NCBI GenBank assembly: GCA_029237695.1
Contig: CM055279.1
Coordinates: 61,387,586-61,451,585 of the forward strand
Length of the DNA stretch: 64,000 nt
Direction: 5' to 3'
Source of the DNA: Conchocele bisecta
Taxonomy: Eukaryota; Mollusca; Bivalvia; Lucinida; Thyasiridae
Below are positions 1 to 62,727 of the stretch, piece after piece. The notes beneath the pieces were generated by a model that saw only the letters and a program-made list of their open reading frames with translations, was not told where the DNA came from and made no database searches. Numbering within the stretch: the stretch's first letter is position 1; each line of letters begins with the position of its first letter. The position numbers were made by a program, and so were the translations under genes.

Positions 1-139
1 ATTTTTATTTTATATTTAACATAATATAGAATGTGTTTTCTTGTTATGTATACAAGTGGCATATAGAGTTTCCCATAATACAGAGGGTTCTGATACGGTA
101 GTTAGGGTTAGCACGGTTGTCCTGGTTATCACATGATCT

Positions 140-425
140 GTAGTCGATTTCACCAACAATGCAAAGTATACTTTGAGGGAGACATTTTAAATTAAAGGAT
201 AAATTTATTAATTTTTATTATACTGAATTTATTACATTATCACAGCCATTCTGGCTGTGATAATGTAATAAATTCAGTATAATAATTCTGCATACTTTAA
301 TCATCAATTATATGCAGTCGTTAGTTCTATATGAAATAATGCATTTCGGGGAATATAAATGATTACTCCCTCAAAGTATTCTTAGCTAGATAAGTGTGCT
401 TAGCAATTTTGGCGAAATCGGCTAC
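140..425. repeat. Family A fold-back element (copy 1)
   Basis: Near-complete palindrome, about 290 bp. It starts gtagtcgatttcaccaac and ends gaaatcggctac, with the centre at cacagccattctggctgtga. Related copies lie at 8424, 20354, 39562, 41494 and 59636. The arms carry agtatactttgagggag and aatgtaataaattcagta. No coding capacity; a MITE-like fold-back is inferred. Confidence 0.85.
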
Positions 426-1199
426 TGTAGCCATGTATAAGGATATAATTTGCTTTGGGAAATGTTTGAAAACTAACGGTGTCCGAATATTTAGGGCTAT
501 TACATACAGTAGTCACGTCTGGACACGGTACAGTTGTAGCTCAGAAAATCTCGCTGTCTTCTCACATATCATCAACAATCGGCACAACAGTTTATGTTAT
601 ATATACAACAAAAGCCAATATCGGATATTACACAACCATAATAAATAAAACACATTATAGATACAGAATTTGTCACTGTTTAACCATGAGATGTGCACAG
701 AGCAATCGCAGAGACATTGCCCATCCGTCGGGTATTGCACCATGATCCAACAAAACATCGCTTCTGCATACCAGGCTCGTCAATACAAGCTTATCAGGCA
801 AGGCTAGGATTGATTTAGAATCCTACAGTTTCTGAGTTAAACCATGACCGATAAATGTTGACATTAACCCATTCAAGTTTATGGATAAAAATTTTATTGA
901 AAAAAATCTGATTATTTTGTTTATTTCTCCATAAAGGTATATGTTGTTACCACTCATATGAACCGTCTCATCGAGACGGTTCATATGAGTGGTCACAACA
1001 TATACTTTCGAACAGAAATAAAGAAAATTACCAAAAAAATTGTCCAAATTTTCATACTACTGTCATTGTATCTGGCATATACTAGTAGTCGGTTAAATGA
1101 CACTAGCATGATGTTCAAGTTATCAGGTAAAGTCTTACGCTACAGACAGGCAAACATATGGTTGTTTCTGTTGAAAAGAATACGGAGCATAATTATAAG
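426..1199. repeat. Repeat remnants and a fold-back centred at 967
   Basis: 430-490 contains a gtccgaatatttagggc motif that recurs near 46640. From about 905 to 1050 the sequence folds on itself around ccgtctcatcgagacgg (atatgttgt...tcatatgaaccg with its complement). The rest is AT-rich with no gene signal. Confidence 0.6.
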
Positions 1200-1680
1200 G
1201 GTCGACAATGTCCAGCTGTGGGTAAACGTTTGCCGTGGCATGAGGGAACTGTTTGAACCTGAAGGCCGTAGCTTCGAACAGTTCCCGAGTGCCACGGCAA
1301 ACGTTTACCACGGCTGGACATGGTCGAACGTTATTGTTACATTTCCGTCAGAAATATCATGCAATTTGAGCATATATGCAGTACTTTCAGTACTTTGATA
1401 ATCTGCTCCAATCAAACAGCTGATAAACACATACATATTCCGGGGCCGCAGTACACGTCGCGTGATGCAGCCGCGTCAATTTCAAAATGTCAGTGCGACC
1501 GTTGTGAACTGGTCTGGTGACGTAATGGCGCGTTCTAGAAACGTCATGAGACACATGCATTACATAGGTGTTGATTTGGCCCCAGAATGAGCATTGTCTA
1601 CAGCCATGGTCAAACAGCACGCGCTGTACGTTTGAACACAGCTGTGAGTGGTGTCAAACAACGGCAGTCATGTAACAATA
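1200..1680 (+). repeat. Family F element with internal palindrome (copy 1)
   Basis: Contains an inverted pair, gtccagctgtgggtaaacgt and its complement, around ggccgtagcttcgaac, then gtcaaacagcacgcgctgta and acggcagtcatgtaac. Related copies lie at about 13230-13585 (opposite strand) and 22010-22380. A non-autonomous element is inferred. Confidence 0.75.
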
Positions 1681-2210
1681 CATTTATGCTGACGTCATTC
1701 GGTACCGTTGTTCGACCAATGAAAAAAAGCGAATGGGTTTAACGTCCCAGCAACAGCTAGGGTCATATAGAGACGGGTCGACCAATGAAACGCCAGTGAC
1801 AGTAGTTTTGAACCTATTGCATCATGGATACGTGTATCTATTCAACGCAGGATACGACAATTTGCTATCAGTCACTGTGCAGTATTAGGTCAATGCAAAG
1901 CTGATAACATCGGATTATAATTCTGTGGATCGCACTACAACCTGTGAGGATACAGGCTGTCTGGTCGCACACAAAATAATTGATTGCTTCGGGGCGATAT
2001 GTCCGTTTTACACATAGGCAATAAGACCAGCTTTGTTAGATCGCAGCCAATATATACACATGTACACAATATACAGAGAAAATATGGATGGAATGATTTA
2101 GAATATAATACATATATATGCATGATAAACAAACTATCTATTTGAATATTCACGGTTATTGCACGTTATATATTGACCAGTAATAGCTTTACATATCAGT
2201 GGCCCCTACC
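1681..2210. other. AT-rich stretch, nothing recognised except a SINE-tail remnant
   Basis: A fragment at about 1736-1790 (gggtttaacgtcccagcaac) resembles the family J SINE tail. No exon, palindrome or array was seen in the rest. Confidence 0.5.
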
Positions 2211-2424
2211 TTAACCCTTATACTGCGGGAAACAAAAATTCTCGTCTGCTGCGGTTTTATATTTTCTTTTCTTTCTTGATAAAAAACATGGTCTGACAGC
2301 ACTTGAGAATCATTTCCATCGGAAATGATTCTTAAGTGCTGTCAAAGCATGTTTTTTCTGAGCAAAAATGGAATATAAAATAAACAGCAGACGACAAATT
2401 TCAATCCAGCATTATAAGGGTTAA
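2211..2424. repeat. Family B fold-back (copy 1)
   Basis: Bounded by ttaaccctta and its complement. The arms hold cgtctgctg and gacagcacttgagaatcatt meeting at a central hairpin. About ten copies or part copies occur in the window. The ttaa at both ends suggests a TTAA-type target, which is unproven. Confidence 0.85.
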
Positions 2425-2576
2425 CAATACAAAGGTGGGAGTTACATGTTGCATGTAAGAACATACCGTAGTAAACAAGGACTTTTGGATAAATCTCTAA
2501 AAATAGGTTGAGCTAAAGATCATATCATTATGTGGCTGTGACTGGAGAAACGGGGCTCATATTTCTGGTCAGTCCA

Positions 2577-2814
2577 GGGGCCCGTTTCACTAAACATCGT
2601 ATGACTAAGAAGTATGACTAAGAAGTTTGTAAGCGCAAAATTGGAAATTGGAATAACATTTACACTGATAGGCGACATTGGTCATATTTCAGTGGAGGAG
2701 TTCACATGGAATGCTGTGTACATGTAGGCTGAAAAATGGCAGCATTAATGTGAAAAGCAAATAAAAGTCTTTGTATGAATATTTTTATCGTACAAAGTAT
2801 AGTGAAACGGGCCC
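2577..2814. repeat. Family C fold-back (copy 1)
   Basis: Starts ggggcccgtttcactaaac and ends with its complement gtgaaacgggccca. The interior is diverged from the consensus (extra aagaagtatgactaag). Other copies lie at 6833, 29557, 33107, 43915, 45376, 46673/53380 and 60999. Confidence 0.8.
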
Positions 2815-2889
2815 AGTTCCCGACCTGCTATCACATTCCTTCAGCCAAATAAGAATCTATACAATTTGTTTGAACCATGGTCGGTTTGT

Positions 2890-3060
2890 TAGTTTGTTTG
2901 TTTATTGGTGTTTAACGGCCTATCAACAGCTAAGATCATGTAAGTGGATCCCGTTTGAACCTGCTGCATTGGGGGGAAAATCCCATAATCAGAACGGAAT
3001 ATTTACATCGAGAAACAATATATTCAGCCCTGAAATTAGAATAACCCGAGAACCATAGTC
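2890..3060 (-). repeat. Family J SINE-like 3' end
   Basis: The plus strand reads gtttgtttattggtgtttaa followed by cggcctatcaacagctaaga, the reverse complement of a gttgataggccgttaaac-(caaa)n tail common in molluscan SINEs. It continues into attcagccctgaaattagaa. Similar copies lie at 43565 and 53970. Confidence 0.65.
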
Positions 3061-3169
3061 GGTGTTACACCGACTGAATACTGAACAATATAGAACCTCA
3101 TCAGACTGCGTGAATGGACAGGTGATATAGATCTACACAGGTCGCAAAGGTCATGAGCCCCATTTCTCA

Positions 3170-3420
3170 AGATATGTGGCTGTTACTGGAGAAATGTGGC
3201 TTATGGGATTTGTGACCAGTGTAGATCCAGATCGAACTGCATGCCCCTGTAGCCATGATATATATTGCTTGTTAGAAGCATCGGGTGTTTCATTGAAGGA
3301 AAAGCGAACAGTGCAGATCCTGATCACAGACTGTGTGAATGAGTAGGTAGATCTAGGTCTACACAGGCCGCAAAGGTCGTAAGCCCAATTTCTCAAGTCA
3401 TAGTCGCACATATAGAATAA
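3170..3420. repeat. Family G palindromic repeat (copy)
   Basis: Runs from gtggctgttactggagaaat to its complement near 3410, with gtagatccag, cttgttagaagcat and gtgcagatcctgatcacaga inside. This is the most numerous family in the window and lies near several exon borders. Confidence 0.75.
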
Positions 3421-3474
3421 AAGCAAGAAATAGGCATGTCATCTACATGCATTAATTAAGCTAAAGGAGATAAC

Positions 3475-3586
3475 TGGGCCCGGTTGCTCAAAGCTTCTGT
3501 TAGCTTAACAGACTGTTAAATCCTTAGCATTGCTAAGGATTTAACAGTCTGTTAAGCTGACAGAGGCTTTGAGCAACCGGACCCTG
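3475..3586. repeat. Fold-back hairpin
   Basis: The arm cccggttgctcaaagcttct and its complement flank a centre at ttagcattgctaa. It is about 110 bases long and almost completely self-complementary. Confidence 0.8.
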
Positions 3587-3735
3587 ATGTACATCGGATC
3601 TGTGTATAAAACAGCTATACATCGGAGAATCAACAACTGAAGATATGTGTATAAAACAGCTATACATCGGAGAATCAACAACTGAAGATCTGTGTATAAA
3701 AATGCTATACATCGGATAATCAACAACTGCGTGCT
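3587..3735. repeat. 46-bp tandem repeat, three units
   Basis: Units contain gtgtataaaacagctatacatcgg and agaatcaacaactga. Starts directly after the hairpin that precedes it. Confidence 0.85.
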
Positions 3736-3769
3736 AGTGTAGGTCATGGGGCTCTCTGTTATGCACCTA

Positions 3770-4437
3770 TCTAAGGAACTCCACAGGGGACATGGATTAT
3801 TTTTTTATTAATTCGTTCCCACGATATAACAATTTGTTCCCTCAATTTAACAATTCGTTCCTCGAATTAACAATTTGTTCCTTCGAAATAACAATTTGTT
3901 CCCTCGAATTAACAATTTGTTCCCATGATATAACAATTTGTTTCCCTCGAATTAACAATTCGTTCCCATGAAATGACAATTTGTTCCCTCAATTAACAAT
4001 TTGTTCCCTCGATATAACAATTTGTTCCCATGATATAACAATTTGTTCCCTCGAATTAACAATTCGTTCCTTCGAAATAACAATTTGTTCCCTTGAATTA
4101 ACAATTTGTTCCCACGATATAACAATTTGTTCCCTCGCATTAACAATTCATTCATCGAAATAACAATTTGTTCCCTCAATTTAACAATTTGTTCCCTTGA
4201 ATTAACAATTCGTTCCCACGATATAACAATTTGTTCCCTTGAATTAACAATTCGGTCCCACGAAATGACAATTTGTTCCTTCGATATAACAATTCGTTCA
4301 CACAATATAACAATTTGTTCCTTTGAAATAACAATTTGTTCCCTCAATTTAACAATTAACAATTTGCTCCCTCTAATTTTTTTATAAATTCGTTCCCACG
4401 ATATAACAATTTGTTCCCTCAAATTAACAATTAGTTT
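3770..4437 (+). repeat. ~21-bp minisatellite in a truncated element end
   Basis: Starts with ccacaggggacatggatt, which matches the terminus of the element at 33815-35718. About 29 degenerate units follow of aacaatttgttccctcgaat with alternating ccacgatat/cctcgaatt. It then runs directly into a family B element whose left end is missing. Confidence 0.85.
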
Positions 4438-4629
4438 TTGTCATCTGCTGTTTATTTTCTATTTTCCATTTTTATCATCAAAAACATGTTTTGACAGCAC
4501 TTTAGAATAATTTACAACCGTTGGAAATGATTCTGAAGTGCTGTCAAACGATGTTTTTATTGAGAAATAAGGCAAAATATAAAAGCAACAGCAGACAGCA
4601 ATTGTTGTAAGTAACGGTCTAAGGGTTAA
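4431..4629. repeat. Family B fold-back, left end lost
   Basis: Has the cgtctgctg-like tcatctgctgtttattttc arm, the gacagcactttagaat hairpin and the right end ctaagggttaat. The left ttaaccc end has been replaced by the preceding minisatellite. Confidence 0.75.
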
Positions 4630-4769
4630 TGTTATACCCTCAAACTTGTTTTGCTATCTATCCTGTATATGACCTCCACACCCGCCCACCCCACCCACCA
4701 ACGATAGGTGCATTACAGCAGACCGTGGAGAATGGTGTGGCAGTGGTTGGATTACAGTTTTATTACATC

Positions 4770-4990
4770 ATGTCTGGCTGTGACTGGAGAAATGGGGCTT
4801 ATGGGATTTGTGACCAGTGTAGCTACTGATCAAATATCACACTCCTGTATCCTGATAATGATCTATCGCGCTTCTTCGAATCATGACGGGTGTTTCATTG
4901 ATGGCATGGCGAGCAGTGCAGATCCTGTGCTGGATCAACATCTGGTCACAAAACCAATGAGCCCCATTTCTCCAGTCACAGCCACATTTT
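4770..4990. repeat. Family G palindromic repeat
   Basis: From tggctgtgactggagaaatg to gagccccatttctccagtca. Internal gcagatcctg and gtgtttcattgatggcat identify the family. Confidence 0.75.
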
Positions 4991-5290
4991 TTATACACAT
5001 GGCCGAATCTCAACTACTTCTCGGTATGTTTGTTTCTCCGAAACAATTTAAAAATGGAATTAAAAAGATAATTGACACGGATAACAAAAATTTAACAAAA
5101 AAGTGTCTAAAAGTGTATGGTATTTATAAGAATTCACATAGATAAGAAAACAATGTGTTTATAATGCTTACAATTTTTCGGTATTAAATTTAAGATCGGA
5201 CATGAAAGTATTGCATCAATATAGTTAAAAGCTGAAGTGAAAAAGCTAACATATACAACTACAATATGGAAATAAGATGAAGAGATAGTT

Positions 5291-5535
5291 TTAACCCTTA
5301 AAAGGCGGGAACAGAATATTGTCGTCTGCTATTTTTCATTTTTTACATATTTCTTAACAAGTCATATGTTTTGGCAGCACACGAGAATTGTCTCCATTGG
5401 AGGGGACAATTCTCGTGTGCTGCCAAAACATATGAGACAATTCTCATGCGCTGTCAAATCATTTTTTCACAGCGAAAAATGGAAAATAAAAAAACTAAGC
5501 AGACGACACAAGTAATTCAGCAGTGAAAGTGTTAA
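5291..5535. repeat. Family B fold-back with a doubled hairpin arm
   Basis: ttaaccctta to gtgttaa. The centre holds ggcagcacacgagaattgtc, its complement, and then a second partial copy gagacaattctcatgcgctg. 4991-5290 before it is AT-rich with no recognisable feature. Confidence 0.75.
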
Positions 5536-6272
5536 GTTCACTTTCCGTATGATGGAAAGGTCACATGATCTCCATCTTCTGCACAAATATTGAACAGGAC
5601 AACCTTGGAATGTACCATAAAGCATGAATGAGTTTCCTCCGAACATACAAGATGAAGCGTCTCGGACGATTTACGCATGATTTTTTACCTTTGTCCATAA
5701 AAGGTTATACGGTTTTCATTAGGTCAATGTTTATTGGTATCAAACTGTTGTGTGTATCACATTTCAGAGTGGACTGACATTACATGGATTGATTGGTGTT
5801 TAACGACCTATCAACATCTAAGGTCAATTAAGGCCGTATAATGATAATACAATGTAAAATCTGTACTACATTATAAACCCTGTAAAATCATATTGCACCA
5901 TACATATACATTCTAATCAAGCACTTCACAAATCAGATCATTTAATTTATTTATATACTGACCTGTCAACAGCTAAAGTCGTTAGGAACATCAGATCAAT
6001 TTCAAATCCTTGAACAGATTAATTGAATACGAACAGCAGCTTCCAATCAACCAATAAAAACGTTTTTTCACTGATGTAAGTTGCAATTGACCAATCAAAA
6101 CGCTTTTAACTGATGGAAGTTGTCATTGACCAATCAAAATGTTTTGAACTGACGAAAGTTGTATATTCATGGCACCTGTGTAATAAAATGTGTAATTTCT
6201 CTCAAATGAGTCGAATCTAACTTTACTTCTAAATCTAAACTATCATCTATATCAATGGTGCTGAATTGCCAT
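5536..6272. repeat. Intronic sequence with SINE-tail scraps and a 43-bp triplet repeat
   Basis: Two fragments (about 5790-5830 and 5945-5990) carry the cctatcaaca-ctaaggtca tail of family J. At 6046-6165 a ~43-base unit (ttgaccaatcaaaacg...actgat-gaagttg) is repeated three times. Confidence 0.6.
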
Positions 6273-6693
6273 TTTAACCCTTAAAATGCGAGAAATTAAT
6301 ATTGTCGTCTGCTGATTTTCATTTTTCTTAAAACTATGAAAAAAACATGTTTTGGCAGCAGATGAGAATCGTCTCCAATGTAGATGATTCCCATTTGCTG
6401 TCAATACATGTTTTTGTCCAGAAATACCGAAAAACTAGAGCAGACGATCACGGGTACCCCTGGCCCTGCCTGGACCTGCCTGGACCGACAAACAAAAACT
6501 TTAACGTAAATTCATAATGTAAAGTGTATGTGTTACTGACAGACAGATGGACGACTGAACGAACAAATGGATGTGTGTGACTGGACGGAAAAGCCGAAAA
6601 CTATATACCACTCAGCATACTCCATAATGCCGGGGGTATAATAAAGTAAAAAGCAGCAGACGACAAAATGTAACTCAGCATTACAAGGACTAA
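6273..6693. repeat. Family B fold-back interrupted by an insertion
   Basis: The left part (6273-6446) runs to gcagacgatcac. The final segment gcagcagacgacaaaatgta lies at about 6652-6693. The ~200 bases between hold gacagacagatggacgac and a ccgggggtataat hairpin end like the HS elements. Confidence 0.65.
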
Positions 6694-6832
6694 TGGAATG
6701 GAATGGAAGGACGTTCAGTGGCCCATCAACACACACTATATAAGGCCAAATTTTACATCTGCAGATACGATGTTTATAAGCACTTCTTGCATAACAGCAA
6801 ACAAAACAAAACGACACAGAACACATCACCAG

Positions 6833-7021
6833 GGGGCCGTTTCATTAAACTTTGTACGACTAAAATGTTTGTAAGTGCAAATTTAGAATAGTCTGGAAAT
6901 TTTAATTGATGTATTTACATGTATTGTACATAGGCTGCAAATGTAGATCCAATAAAACATTGTTAATGTGAAATTTACAGACGAACATTTTAGTTGTACG
7001 AAGTTCAGTGAAACCGGGCCC
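6833..7021. repeat. Family C fold-back
   Basis: gggccgtttcattaaacttt to gttcagtgaaaccgggccc. Shorter than the other copies and lacking the gcataggctgcat centre. Confidence 0.8.
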
Positions 7022-7069
7022 AAAATCTGAATTGAACAGTTATTCATATAATCTGCAAATCGAGTTCAG

Positions 7070-7440
7070 GGCGATTGATACCATCTGCATATGTATTCCA
7101 GGGTTATTGAAATACCTGTGCATCTAATCCAGGGTCACTAGTCACACAACCTGGGGATTAAATCCAGGAAATATTGTGTACCATCTGTATATGTATTCCA
7201 GGGTGATTGAAATACCTGCAGATGATATTTGATCTAATCCAGGGTTATTGTTATTCAAATATCATCAATTCTGTATGTCTAAATCCAGGGTTATTCAAGT
7301 ATCATCTGTATGTCTAAATCCAGGGTTATTCAAGTATCATCTGTATGTCTAAATCCAGGGTTATTCAAGTATCATCTGTATGTCTAAATCCAGGGTTATT
7401 CAAATATCATCAGCAGATCTAGTCCAGGGATACGGAAGAT
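7070..7440. repeat. 35-bp tandem repeat
   Basis: Units of tctaaatccagggttattca-agtatcatctgtatg repeat at exactly 35 bases between 7278 and 7420, with older, more variable units (tatgtattccagggtgattg) upstream. Confidence 0.85.
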
Positions 7441-7567
7441 ATTGGAAGTTGTTATGGCAACCAATCTTTAACTATATTGGGACTTGTCTTCGCCGTGAAA
7501 GTTTGGATCTGAAATAAAGACAGACAGAATGTTTATATTCCAGGCACAAATTATCCTGGTATACAAG

Positions 7568-7720
7568 GGCCCGTTTCACTAAACTTTGTACGGCTACGAA
7601 GTTCATATGTATAAACTAAAAGTTAGAGAAACAGTTGCTTTGGCAACCAGTTTGCAAATAATCAGTGGGCGTACTCACATGTATTGTACATGTTGCTAAA
7701 ATATGATAGCTTCAATCAAC
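7568..7720 (+). repeat. Family C left end, solitary
   Basis: gggcccgtttcactaaactt without the matching right end. The interior differs after about 50 bases. Confidence 0.55.
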
Positions 7721-7724
7721 TTGA

Positions 7725-8275
7725 GAGTTACACCGAGAGTTACACTGAGAGTTACACTGAGAACTGAGTTACACTGAGAGTTACACCACTGAGAGTTACA
7801 CCACTGAGAGCTACACTGAGAGTTACACCACTGAGAGTTACACTGAGAGTTACACCGAGAACTGAGTTACACTGAGAGTTACACCACTGAGAGTTACACT
7901 GAGAGTTACACTGAGAACTGAGTTACACTGAGAGTTACACCACTGAGAGTTACACTTAGAGTTACACCACTGAGAGTTAGACTGAGAGTTACACTGAGAG
8001 TTACACTGAGAGTTACACTGAGAGTTACACCACTGAGAGTTACACTGAGTTACACTGAGACTGAGTTACACTGAGAGTTACACTGAGAGTTACACCACTG
8101 AGAGTTAAACTGAGAGCTACACTGAGAGTTACACCACTGAGAGTTACACCACTGAGAGTTACACTGAGAGTTACACCACTGAGAGTTACACTGAGAGTTA
8201 CACCACTGAGAGTTACACTGAGAACTGAGTTACACTGAGAGTTACACTGAGAGTTACACTGAGAGTTGACTGAAG
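7725..8275. repeat. 12/15/18-bp minisatellite (gagagttacact)
   Basis: About 40 short units mixing actgagagttac, accactgagagttac and actgagaactgagttac. Higher-order blocks of several units recur. Open frames in it are artefacts of the repeat. Confidence 0.9.
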
Positions 8276-8423
8276 ATATCATATTTTAGAATTGATAGAA
8301 ATATTTGTACATTAGATTTGCAGATTAGCGGCGCATGCGACAGATCTACTTGCACAGCTCATGTAGATCAGTCTAATAAACAGGCGACCAAACTTGGATA
8401 CCCACAGAGCAATTTCCAGGTAT

Positions 8424-8595
8424 GGAAATATCATCAATTATGCAGAATTATTATACTGCATTTATTACATTATCACATAATGTAATAAATTCAGTAAAAT
8501 AAAAATTAATAAATTTATCCTTAAATTGAAAATTTCTCCCTCAAAGTATAATTTGCTAGATAAGTATACTTTGCAATGTTGATGAAATTGGCTAC
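8424..8595. repeat. Family A fold-back, left part missing
   Basis: Carries the centre (ttacattatcacataatgta) and the complete right arm to gatgaaattggctac. The left arm stops after atcatcaattatgcagaatt. Confidence 0.75.
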
Positions 8596-8702
8596 AGGTT
8601 TGGTTTGAAATTTGTACCGTTTCTGAGCCAAGCCGGATAAATTTGAAATCAAACGACACTTACACTGTATTCTATTTATCAGGTAATGTTTTATGCATGT
8701 GT

Positions 8703-8797
8703 GTTGGAATTGGTAGAGTTTGTCAGTTTCACGTCACATTGCTAACATTAACCTAAACAATGTGACGTGAAACTGACAAACTCTACCAGTTCTAACT
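8703..8797. repeat. Perfect-type hairpin with ~38-bp arms
   Basis: tggtagagtttgtcagtttc-acgtcacattg is followed, after a ~20-base loop, by its exact complement. Nothing else was recognised at 8596-8702. Confidence 0.85.
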
Positions 8798-8819
8798 AGA
8801 TTGGTCAGTAAGCGAGGCT

Positions 8820-10835
8820 TACGGAATACCCCCCGCGTGGGCCCAGGTACACCTAAAATATGTAAAAATTTCCAAGTGTGTGAGCTTGTGACCTTGACTC
8901 TGGGATTAGCGCGAGCGGCATGAACGTGAATTTGTCACAGGGTGGTAGAGGTCCATTGGAGCAATGAGTGTGTGAAATGTGAAGCAGATCCGAGCAAGGA
9001 AATAGAAGTTATAACCGATTTCTCCGATGTTAAGTTTTGTAAAGAGACTACCGTATAACCTCGAATTAACGCCCCCGGAGGCGTTACATTTTACAAAAGG
9101 GGGGCGTTTATTAGTCAGTAAAAAAAAAGAAAAAAAATATTTTTTTTTTTTTTTTTTTTTTAACCAAGGACCGCCAATTTCAAACACAAATAAGGATTTA
9201 AGGCGGTCAATGGTATTTTTATTTTTTTTTTAATATTTGGGGTGGGGGGGGGGGGGGGCGTTTATTAGGAGGGGGGCGTTAATTATATGTATATGTAGGT
9301 TATACGGTATGTATGTGACGTTGACCTCGAGATCAGCGGGGATTTGTCACAGCATATGAAATATTAAGAATTTTCAATGAAAGAAATAGAAGTTATACAT
9401 ATTTCTCTGATGTTAAGTTTTGTAAAGAGACTAAGTATGTGACCTTGACCTTCGGATCAGCGGGGGTTGGACAGTCGTAGATTTGTCACAGCATGATAGT
9501 ACAACCTTAGAGGAATGCACAAGTGAAATAATAAGAATTTTCAATGAAGGAAATAGAAGTTATAACTTATTTCTCTGATGTTAAGTTTTGTAAAGAGACT
9601 AAGTATTTGACCTTGACATTGGGATCAGCGGGGTTGGACGGTCATGGATTTGGCACAGCATGGTATTAGAGCCTTACAGGAATGCATGTGTGAAATATTA
9701 AGCATTTTAGATGAAGGAAATAGAAGTAGTTTTGTAAAGAGACTAAGTATTTGACCTTGACCTTGGTATCAGCGGGGTGGATGGTCGTGGATTTGGCACA
9801 GCATGGTAGAGAGCCTTACAGGAATGCATGTGTGAAATATTAAGCATTTTAGATGAAGGAAATAGACGTTAGAACAATATTTCTCTGATGTTAAGTTTTG
9901 TAAAGAGACTAAGTATTTGACCTTGACCGTGGTATCAGCGGGGGTTGGATGGTCGTGTATTTGGCACAGCATGGTAGTAGAGCCTTACAGGAATGCATGT
10001 GTGAAATAATAAGAATTTTCAATGAAGGAAATAGAAGTTATAACTTATTTCTCTGATGTTAAGTTTTGTAAAGAGACTAAGTATTTGACATTGGGATCAG
10101 CGGGGGTTGGACGGTCATGGATTTGGCACAGCATGGTATTAGAGCCTTACAGGAATGTATGTGTGAAATATTAAGAATTTTAGATGAAGGAAGTAGAAGT
10201 TAGAACAATATTTCTCTGATGTTAAGTTTTGTAAAGAGACTAAGTATTTGACCTTGACCTTGGGATCAGCGGGGGTTGGACGGTCGTGGATTTGGCACAG
10301 CATGGTAGTAGAGCCTTCACAGGAATGCATGCGTGAAATATTAAGCATATCAGATGAAGGAAATAGAAGTTAGAACAATATTTCTCTGATGTTAAGTTTT
10401 GTAAAGAGACTAAGTATTTGACCTTGACCTTGGGATCTGCGGGGGTTGGACGGTCGTGGATTTGGCACAGCATGGTAGTAGAGCCTTACAGGAATGCATG
10501 TGTGAAATATTAAGCATTTTAGATGAAGGAAATGGAAGTTATAACAATATTTCTCATGATGAATTAAGTTTACGGACTAAGTATTTGACCTTGACCTTGG
10601 GATCTGCGGGGGTTGGACGGTCGTGGATTTGGCACAGCATGGTAGTAGAGCCTTACAGGAATGCATGTGTGAAATATCAAGTATTTTAGATGAAGGAAAT
10701 AGAAGTTATACAATATTTCTCTGATGTTAAGTTTACGGACGCACGGACGGACGCAAGGACGGACGCACGGACGGACAACCTGACTCCATATACCCCCCCC
10801 CCCCCCCACAACTCGTTGCGGGGGTATAATTAAGG
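8820..10835 (+). repeat. HS satellite element, ~165-bp units (copy 1)
   Basis: Nine or so units of about 165-167 bases, each with gaccttgaccttgggatcagc, ggtcgtggatttggcacagc, ggaatgcatgtgtgaaata and ttctctgatgttaagttttg. The array ends in acggacggacgc repeats and a gggggtata hairpin, like the other HS copies at 22840, 26330 and 54330. A poly-A/poly-T and poly-G stretch (9121-9260) interrupts the first units. The layout (unique head, ~160-bp core array, hairpin tail) resembles bivalve Helentron-like elements carrying the BIV160-type satellite; this is inference. Confidence 0.8.
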
Positions 10836-11334
10836 AATAAAACCATGGGTCGTTTCATTTACTGGGGTGGACAATACATTTGGTCTGTTTAAAGTGCGTG
10901 ACCAAAGGTATTGGGCCCCCCAGTAAATGTAACAGACCAGGGTTTTATTACTTATATTCACACTGCATTTTCTGATAGTTTCAAAAATGTAAGTAGCAAA
11001 ATATGGATTAAAAATAATCTTGTTTTACGTCATTTTGTCGCAATTCCGATTCCAAAAGCGATGTTGCCGGTCAATAGCGTACAGTTATTGACAACCACGT
11101 GAAATTTAGTGCAGTCAAACGAACGTTAACCAACCAACAACATGGCGCGACGTCATGTGGGTTCAATGTATTGTATTGGAATGTAAACGCAATACGTAGA
11201 ATGGGCGTTTGCATTATGAATTTATAGAAGGTGTAAATATTGGGTCAATAATGCCCCGATTTGTTCCATGGTTGGTTACTCATGATTGTCCAAGTTTGGT
11301 AACCTGAGTATTAGACTGAACTATGGTGATACAG
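10836..11334. other. No feature recognised
   Basis: AT-rich sequence. A short inverted pair (cattt-actgggg near 10858 and ccccagtaaatg near 10917) is the only structure seen. Confidence 0.4.
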
Positions 11335-11735
11335 GGCTCCAGATAAGGAATTAGTAATTGAGTATTTTCACTCCATCATTTCTGAAGCAATTGGGTATTT
11401 CAAAATTTTAATTGGGTAAAATACAATCATACTACTGTTTACACATCAACAGACAGCAATTATTGAATAATTTGCTTCGAAATAAAAACATGTCTTGGCA
11501 TTTCATTAGAATTGTCTCCTTGGAGACAATTCTAATGAAATACCAAGAATGAAGATGTGTTTTCATGGAAAATAAGAAAAATATGCTATGTTTGTGGTCT
11601 GTTTATTGTTTTCTGCAGCATGATAAAGGTACCACCAAATTGTTATTGCTTTTTGATACTCACTACTTCTGATTTCAATTGGGTTTTTGGCAATTTTAAT
11701 TGGGTATTTAAGCAAATACGCAGCTTATCTGGAGC
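11335..11735. repeat. Family K fold-back (copy 1)
   Basis: Opens gggctccagataaggaatta and closes atacgcagcttatctggagctctg. The interior has ttctcattagaattgtctcc-type inverted arms at about 11500-11545. The second copy lies at 43075-43470. Confidence 0.8.
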
Positions 11736-11962
11736 TCTGGTGATAGTCATGACACAGTCAACACAGGGAGCGGGCAGCAACACATCTATCATTATGGTTG
11801 TATTTCACCAACACCCCTTAGCTGCTGCAACCACCAAAATTGTTATACCGGATGACACGCGCTTGTACTGACAAACACGTTTTTCAGTTGCTCAATTTAG
11901 TAGTGCTCTACTTGAATGTTCATCTTTCATTTAGGTTTGTGATTATCTTGAAGGGAACTCAC

Positions 11963-62727
<50,765 letters not shown>

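Noticed and set aside
3812..4437. Possible CRISPR-like array (regular ~21-bp repeats)
   Set aside because: Units are contiguous and degenerate with no unique spacers, and the genome is animal.
7725..8282. 80-codon Cys/Ser/Val-rich frame
   Set aside because: Translation of the gagagttacact repeat.
8906..9260. Poly-A, poly-T and poly-G runs as a processed-transcript tail
   Set aside because: They lie inside an HS unit, both A and T and then G runs occur together, and no retrocopy precedes them; local slippage or assembly noise is more likely.
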